The translations under genes and the position numbers were made by a program. Below, one piece after another: positions 6,890 through 10,901 of a stretch of 10,901 bases of DNA (within the stretch, counting starts at the first letter, position 1; every line of letters starts with the position of its first letter). This stretch comes from CAYUNA01 sp047629355 (GTDB taxonomy: Bacteria; Bacteroidota; Bacteroidia; Chitinophagales; Saprospiraceae), in contig JBLHWU010000211.1 in NCBI GenBank assembly GCA_047629355.1, forward strand, positions 1 through 10,901, given 5' to 3'. Below the pieces are notes generated by a model, which did no database searches, was not told where the DNA came from, and saw only the letters and a program-made list of their open reading frames with translations.

Positions 6890-6969
6890 TGTTTGTGTGT
6901 TAAGGTGTTTATGTGTTTATGTCAAAGCACGAAGCCACATAAACACATAAACACTTTAAAACATTAACA
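6890..6969. repeat. Large inverted repeat between the PorP-family and OmpA-domain genes
   Basis: Bases 6905-6922 pair perfectly with 6937-6954. The pairing extends outward to 6890 and 6969 with about four non-Watson-Crick positions in 33, two of them G-T. The loop is 14 bases. Each arm contains a short internal repetition (GTGTTTAT twice, and its complement). It begins three bases after the PorP-family stop on the minus strand. No T run follows on that strand, so it looks more like an mRNA-stabilising or processing hairpin than a terminator. Confidence 0.75.
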
Positions 6970-6972
6970 CGT

Positions 6973-7980
6973 TTAAAAATATCGTGGAGTAACCACTTTG
7001 TCGTTTTTGTAGTCAAATTCGTAGCCGAGCATCAATTCAAATGCACCACTGGTTACCGTTCGCAAATCACTCAATGGATAGTCATAGGCAGCACCGATGC
7101 GCATGCCGTTTTTCAAGTTGTAAGATATCCAAATGTCTGCCGAATCAAATGAGCTGTTAGCGGAGCTTCCGAAAGCAGAAAATGCGGAACGGAAAGACAT
7201 CCCAATCCATAAGGTTTCTTGAAAAAGCAAGGATAAATCCAAATCAAACTCATTCGGCGCACCGATATTTTGAAAGGACTCTGTTTTAGAATTGCCTTTG
7301 AATAAACCAACGTTTTTGACTAAAATAGATGGCTTAAAAACCAATGCTTTCCCTTTTAGTGGAATCGCCAAACCTGCCATCATGTAATAATGACGAGCCG
7401 AACGTGCCCAGATTGCAGTCGTAATGTTTTCACTTTCCCGCAAATCGTATTCTACCAATTGTGGTGAAGAAACGCCGAAATAAAATTTATCATTTGATAA
7501 GTATAAACCAGCACCGAAGTTTGGTAAGAATTTATTAGAACCAATTTGAAATGCTTCGTCAAAATCAATACCTTCTTCTGTTTCTAGTTGCGTCCAATCG
7601 GCATTGTAATTTTCCATCCCCGCTTGCAAACCAATCGACAATTTCATATTTCCGATTGGAATTTTATACGCATACGCCAAATTCAAAGAAGTTGAATTGG
7701 TCGGTCCAATTTTATCATTAATTAAGCTCACGCCTAAACCAATTCGCTCATTTCTCAACGGGGTGTGCAAAGTCAAAGACTGCGTAGTTGGCGCGCCGTC
7801 AATTTCCACCCATTGGCTACGGTGCAAAAGCCCAATCGTCATGTGGTCCCACGAACCCGCATAAGCTGGATTGAACGTCAGACTGTTAAACATGTACTTC
7901 GTAAACATCGGGTCTTGTTGCCCGAAAGATTGTCCACCCACTAAAATGGTCAACGCAAGGATTGTAAGTAATCTCTTCAT
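6973..7980 (-). CDS. T9SS membrane protein, PorP/SprF family
   Basis: This outer-membrane beta-barrel protein of 335 residues has the usual length and full hallmarks of the PorP/SprF family. A signal peptide (MKRLLTILALTILVGGQSFG) is followed by the family opening QDPMFTKYMFNSLTFNPAY (22-40). Alternating amphipathic strands run through the body, and the C-terminus YEFDYKNDKVVTPRYF ends in an aromatic residue as barrel proteins do. In Flavobacterium, SprF-like proteins are needed for export of cargo carrying type B C-terminal domains and are encoded beside that cargo. The upstream neighbour here carries just such a domain, and the downstream neighbour is a PorE-like anchor, so a dedicated role for this cargo is likely. 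The ATG at 7980 has an A-rich leader. A terminator at 8199-8262 lies between it and the cargo gene, so it may have its own promoter, though I see no clear TAnnTTTG box. Confidence 0.95.
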   Translation of the reverse strand: MKRLLTILALTILVGGQSFGQQDPMFTKYMFNSLTFNPAYAGSWDHMTIGLLHRSQWVEIDGAPTTQSLTLHTPLRNERIGLGVSLINDKIGPTNSTSLNLAYAYKIPIGNMKLSIGLQAGMENYNADWTQLETEEGIDFDEAFQIGSNKFLPNFGAGLYLSNDKFYFGVSSPQLVEYDLRESENITTAIWARSARHYYMMAGLAIPLKGKALVFKPSILVKNVGLFKGNSKTESFQNIGAPNEFDLDLSLLFQETLWIGMSFRSAFSAFGSSANSSFDSADIWISYNLKNGMRIGAAYDYPLSDLRTVTSGAFELMLGYEFDYKNDKVVTPRYF

Positions 7981-8198
7981 AACGCGTAATTTTTTTTAGA
8001 TTTAGTAGCGATAAAAAATAACTTTTCAATTTTACAGAAGATTCTTTTGTCCTTATTTTTCAATTTTAAAACAATCATTATGTATAGATAACTCCTATTT
8101 TAAAAACTAAAATCAAAGTAATCGTTGTTAAACCGAAAACTTATTCTTTCATCGTTACTTATTTTTTGTTTGGTACCTAATTTTAACAGATTTTCATC

Positions 8199-8262
8199 AA
8201 AAAAAAACTGCAAATGGGAGGGAAAGAACAAGCTTGGGTCGTCGCTCTTTCACTCTATTTGC
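8199..8262 (-). terminator. Intrinsic terminator downstream of the adhesin gene
   Basis: Read on the minus strand, 8262-8244 pairs with 8229-8210. GCAAAT/ATTTGC closes the stem, followed by three and eight further pairs separated by small internal loops; the terminal loop is 14 bases. The stem is followed by AG and nine T (complement of 8199-8207). This is a classic rho-independent signal, lying about 180 bases past the adhesin stop. Confidence 0.75.
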
Positions 8263-8355
8263 TTTAATTAGCTACAATTTGTATTATTAAAGGTCTGCTG
8301 TTCAGTATGTTAGATATGTGGGGAGAAGATATTCGCCTTTAACATTACAACAAAC

Positions 8356-8369
8356 TTGTAAATTTACAA
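8356..8369. promoter_or_regulatory. 14-bp perfect palindrome TTGTAAATTTACAA
   Basis: This is a fully self-complementary site with no spacer, the form expected of a dimeric regulator's operator. It lies between the adhesin and PorP-family genes. No regulator is known for it and the role is inferred from symmetry only. Confidence 0.3.
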
Positions 8370-8423
8370 AAACGATGCCTAATGTTTAATGGTTAGGGAT
8401 TAGTGGTCCTTAAACATTAAGGC
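8368..8423 (-). terminator. First stem-loop after the adhesin stop, weak terminator candidate
   Basis: On the minus strand GCCTTAATGTTTAA (8423-8410) pairs with TTAAACATTAGGC (8389-8377) with one bulge and a 20-base loop. Five T follow after four bases (complement of 8368-8372). It starts 17 bases past the adhesin stop. The large loop and short T run make it weaker than the one at 8199-8262, so the two may act in series. Confidence 0.45.
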
Positions 8424-8439
8424 AAAATAAATTAAACAT

Positions 8440-10446
8440 TTATCTCGCTATCTGTACATATCCAGCTACGTCTTTTTTACCTTCGATAGATAGTTTATAA
8501 AAATAAGTTCCGTCGGGTAGCATGGATTCGTTATAAGTCCCATCCCAGGTATTGTTGTAGGAAAGGTCTTGAAAAACTTCGTTGCCCCAACGGTTGTAAA
8601 CTCTTAATTCATTATTGGGAAAATTCTCGATATTGACAATAGTAAAAAAATCACTCATGCCATCGCCATTGGGCGTGAAAGCATTGTAAATTTTCACTTC
8701 GCTCGCAGGCACACATTCTACCGAAACAACTACGGAAGCGGTATCGCAACCATGGTCATTACACACTACATAAGTAAATTCATCTGCACCACAAAAATCT
8801 GTATTCGGCAAATAATCAACCGTCGTGCCATCTATATTAGCAACCGCAATGCCATTGGCAGCGGCGTCCAAAATCACAAATCCAGCAGGGGAACAATCGG
8901 GAATATTATCGTTGTCAAGAATACTTATATTGGTCGGTGTGTTCGACGGTGTTTCAGTGGTGTCGTCAATTGTGGTGGGAGGTGGGTTTTGAGCACAAGG
9001 GTCGCCATTGTCGGCAACAGTTACAATCCAATTGGTGCTGTCACAAATCCCAAATTCATCGCAAATGATGATGCAGGCAGATTCCGTTCCCAATCCGATG
9101 CCACTGGCTTCCACACATAAAATTACATCATTTATACCAAATGTCACAGTGTCGCCAGATAAATCTTCACAATCGTTGAAAATAGTAAAAGTATTACCCG
9201 CTAACTCCGTTGTTTCAATACAAAAAGTCGTATTTTCACCATAAAAAATAGTATCTACTATCGTTTCTGGTTGAGGCAATACGACGATTATATTAAAAAA
9301 AGTCGTATCCATGTTTCCGTATTGGTCTGTCAAGACGATACACGCGACATCATTACCTACATTTACACCCGTATAAGTCACGCAGAGGTTGTCCAAATCA
9401 AAATCAAAATCGACATTTCCAATGCTTGCGTCTTCACAAACATTTTCCATATTGACAACCATACCTGGCAATTCAGTCGTGTCCACGCAATAGGTTTCAG
9501 AAAAATTAATTAGCATCTCATCATCGTAATTTTCAGCTTCTAAATCACATAATGTATTATCAACGGTAATTTGAAAAATGGTCGTATCGCACAAGCCCAA
9601 ATCATCACAAATGATGATACATGCCTCTGCTTCTCCATTGCACTTAAGTCCTTGATATTTTACACAAAATTCGTCTTCATCAATTAAAAAATTCACAAAG
9701 CCATTGCTGTTATCAGGACAAACATTAGAAATGCTAACAATATTACCGGGCAAATTAGTCGTATCTAAACAAACTACGTAAGGATTTTCATCCGCTGAAA
9801 TGGTATTGATAATCGTATCCGTCGGTGTAGAAACGTAGCAAAGAACAATTACTTGCATGGTATCTGCACAACCGTTTTCGATGTTTTGCAAAATTATTTC
9901 ATACTCGCCTACCTCAACGCCCAACTGCGTCCCCATTGGTTCTAAACCATAACTCAAGCCAATAATCGCTGGGAGTTGATTTTGAATCTGCGTCGCATTT
10001 ATCATTGTATAATTTGAATTCGGTACGCCACCTGCAATCAATAAACTGCTCTCATTGTGAATCCAAGCGCCGTTCGGGTCAATCACATTCATTGCCGCCA
10101 CCAAATCATCAACATCTTGAAATTCAAAAGAATAATCTTGTCCATTGACCGTCCAATTATCTAGCGTATATGGACCACTATTGCCCTGTCCTGCCAACAA
10201 TGAATAAGAATACGTATATAAGGTATCGAAATTACACCCTGAAATTTGTCCGAAGAATGGCTCCCCATCCATCGTCAATTCATAGTCAGATAATTCTGCC
10301 AATGGCAAGTCCAAACAGATGTCAGAAGGTGCGTCGCAGAAATACGACAGTGTGGTAATGTTATCGGAGAAGATGCCACAATCAGCCTTGAGGTTTATCA
10401 CGCCCCACAATAATAAAGTGGTGCAAAGTAAAGTTACTTTATTCAT
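8440..10446 (-). CDS. Secreted adhesin-like protein with tandem repeats and T9SS type B (gliding-motility-associated) C-terminal domain
   Basis: This is a 668-residue surface or secreted protein. A signal peptide covers about 1-21 (hydrophobic TLLCTTLLLWGVINLKA). A cysteine-containing N-terminal region of unknown fold follows (about 22-205). Three tandem repeats of about 75 residues lie at 222-296, 317-390 and 406-477; they share C-x-x-TT-x-L, C-x-D, a CV strand and an ACI segment. Next is an Ig-like (Big_9/cadherin-like) domain at about 495-577 with ILDNDN and DYLPNTDFCGADEFTYVV. The C-terminal domain (584-668) carries NAFTPNGDGMSDFF, LRVYNRWGNEVF, TWDG, LPDGTYFYKL and GYVQIAR, the complete type B sorting signal recognised by the T9SS. 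The chain is acidic and has about thirty cysteines, suggesting disulfide-stabilised domains outside the cell. Binding target is unknown. It precedes a PorP/SprF-family gene, as type B cargo commonly does. The ATG at 10446 is preceded by a small dyad. Confidence 0.92.
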   Translation of the reverse strand: MNKVTLLCTTLLLWGVINLKADCGIFSDNITTLSYFCDAPSDICLDLPLAELSDYELTMDGEPFFGQISGCNFDTLYTYSYSLLAGQGNSGPYTLDNWTVNGQDYSFEFQDVDDLVAAMNVIDPNGAWIHNESSLLIAGGVPNSNYTMINATQIQNQLPAIIGLSYGLEPMGTQLGVEVGEYEIILQNIENGCADTMQVIVLCYVSTPTDTIINTISADENPYVVCLDTTNLPGNIVSISNVCPDNSNGFVNFLIDEDEFCVKYQGLKCNGEAEACIIICDDLGLCDTTIFQITVDNTLCDLEAENYDDEMLINFSETYCVDTTELPGMVVNMENVCEDASIGNVDFDFDLDNLCVTYTGVNVGNDVACIVLTDQYGNMDTTFFNIIVVLPQPETIVDTIFYGENTTFCIETTELAGNTFTIFNDCEDLSGDTVTFGINDVILCVEASGIGLGTESACIIICDEFGICDSTNWIVTVADNGDPCAQNPPPTTIDDTTETPSNTPTNISILDNDNIPDCSPAGFVILDAAANGIAVANIDGTTVDYLPNTDFCGADEFTYVVCNDHGCDTASVVVSVECVPASEVKIYNAFTPNGDGMSDFFTIVNIENFPNNELRVYNRWGNEVFQDLSYNNTWDGTYNESMLPDGTYFYKLSIEGKKDVAGYVQIAR
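9016..9231 (-). repeat. Adhesin tandem repeat 3
   Basis: Encodes residues 406-477, with C409, C426, C444, C458, C462 and C468. The last strand reads ACIIICDEFGICDST, nearly identical to repeat 1. Confidence 0.8.
9277..9498 (-). repeat. Adhesin tandem repeat 2
   Basis: Encodes residues 317-390, with C320, C337, C355 and C369. The last strand reads ACIVLTDQYGNMDTT: the two cysteines equivalent to C280 and C286 of repeat 1 are replaced by Thr373 and Met379. Confidence 0.8.
9559..9783 (-). repeat. Adhesin tandem repeat 1
   Basis: Encodes residues 222-296. Its cysteines are C226, C243, C261, C269, C276, C280 and C286, and the C-terminal strand reads ACIIICDDLGLCDTT. It is closest to repeat 3, also at DNA level (CAAATGATGAT shared). 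Confidence 0.8.
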
Positions 10447-10901
10447 GGAAAATAGATTTTCGAATTGATAGAGAATGTCAACTACTGAGCTAATTTCTTA
10501 TTATAAAACCTTGTATCTCAATAATTTAAAACTAAATCAACTCCAATTTTCAAATAGGGTTTTCGTTCTAAAAAAATGGTGTGTATTTCTTGTTAAGTAG
10601 GCTTAGGTAACGTTGTTTTTAAAAATGTCTAATTTGTTTTTTCGCTTATCTACGATGGAAAATGATGGAGGATGTTCTTATTTTTTAATAAACCCTCCTT
10701 TATAGATTACAATATTTTATAATATAGAAAAGATTGTGCCAAATTATTATATTTTTTAATATGTATTTATTTAACTAAAGGTAGGAATTTCAAAACATGC
10801 TCGAATCCACTGGTGTGTAGTCTTTAAGCCACACGAGTTAATTTGGTATTAGTTTTAAACGTAGTTTTCAGGCCAATGCCGGTTAATTAAGGAAATTAAG
10901 G
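10447..10901. other. AT-rich leader/intergenic region upstream of the adhesin
   Basis: No gene, tRNA or repeat array is recognised in these 455 bases. The stretch carries a 14-base dyad at 10448-10461 (GAAAAT-AG-ATTTTC) immediately before the adhesin ATG, very A/T-rich sequence around 10700-10770, and a GTGTG/CACAC pair near 10815-10840. A 9-base tandem word (AATTAAGGA) at 10885-10901 runs off the edge. The adhesin promoter should lie here, but no exact TAnnTTTG box is visible on the minus strand. Confidence 0.5.
10667..10698. terminator. Hairpin in the adhesin upstream region, possible terminator
   Basis: GGAGG (10667-10671) pairs with CCTCC (10694-10698). The stem continues inward through GT/AC and TTATT/AATAA with small bulges, closing on a TTTT loop. 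Neither side has a strong T run. It may mark the end of a transcript entering from either direction. Confidence 0.3.

Larger units (their letters stand above)
8263..8439 (-). ncRNA. Structured non-coding stretch after the adhesin: long 3' UTR or small RNA (tentative)
   Basis: No open frame or known RNA family is recognised between the adhesin stop and the terminator at 8199-8262. The segment holds a stem-loop (8377-8423), a 14-base palindrome (8356-8369), and a TTAAAGG/CCTTTAA pair enclosing about 45 bases near 8287-8344. Ending in a strong terminator, it could be a structured 3' UTR or yield a small RNA. A promoter of its own is not evident. Confidence 0.25.

Noticed and set aside
7113..7310. 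Minus-strand frame of 65 residues within the PorP-family gene
   Set aside because: It is an alternative frame of a clear family member.
8752..9513. Plus-strand open frames inside the adhesin gene
   Set aside because: They are antisense to the repeat region and explained by its codon bias; no recognisable protein.
10790..10850. tRNA-like words (CTCGAATCC, GTGTG/CACAC)
   Set aside because: No cloverleaf with acceptor, anticodon and T arms can be assembled on either strand.

Overview
The window looks like chromosomal DNA of a Bacteroidota member, most plausibly a gliding or biofilm-forming member of the Saprospiria. The evidence is a Bacteroidota-type START-like protein, a PorP/SprF-family protein, a surface protein with the type B (gliding-motility-associated) C-terminal domain of the type IX secretion system (T9SS), and A/T-rich start regions lacking Shine-Dalgarno sites. 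The family-level placement is inference; the phylum-level placement is strong.

Layout. Bases 1-1800 are visibly AT-rich. They begin with the terminator of a gene off the left edge. Next comes an acyltransferase-3 (OafA-like) gene cut by one in-frame TGA and bracketed by a 23-base near-perfect inverted repeat (96-118 / 1290-1312). About 580 bases without a credible gene follow. Bases 1796-4179 carry three plus-strand housekeeping-type genes: a START-like protein, a CNNM/CBS membrane protein lacking the usual C-terminal CorC domain, and endonuclease III (nth) with an altered iron-sulfur motif. A long palindromic terminator (4167-4254) separates nth from the convergent genes to its right.

Bases 4259-10446 are a minus-strand T9SS surface locus. 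In order of transcription it holds a secreted cysteine-rich adhesin-like protein with three tandem repeats and a type B sorting domain (10446-8440), a PorP/SprF-family outer-membrane protein (7980-6973), and a multidomain TPR / propeller / carboxypeptidase-regulatory / OmpA protein resembling PorE (6826-4259). In known systems PorP/SprF proteins help export type B cargo, and PorE-like proteins tie the machinery to peptidoglycan, so the three probably form a cargo-partner-anchor set. An intrinsic terminator lies about 180 bases after the adhesin stop, so the adhesin and the PorP/OmpA pair are probably separate or only partly coupled transcription units. A strong hairpin lies between PorP and OmpA.

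Bases 10447-10901 are AT-rich leader or intergenic DNA with no recognisable gene. The least explained items are the inverted-repeat-bounded broken acyltransferase, the structured non-coding stretch between adhesin and PorP, the paired CxxC tail of the OmpA protein, and the three-cysteine Nth.
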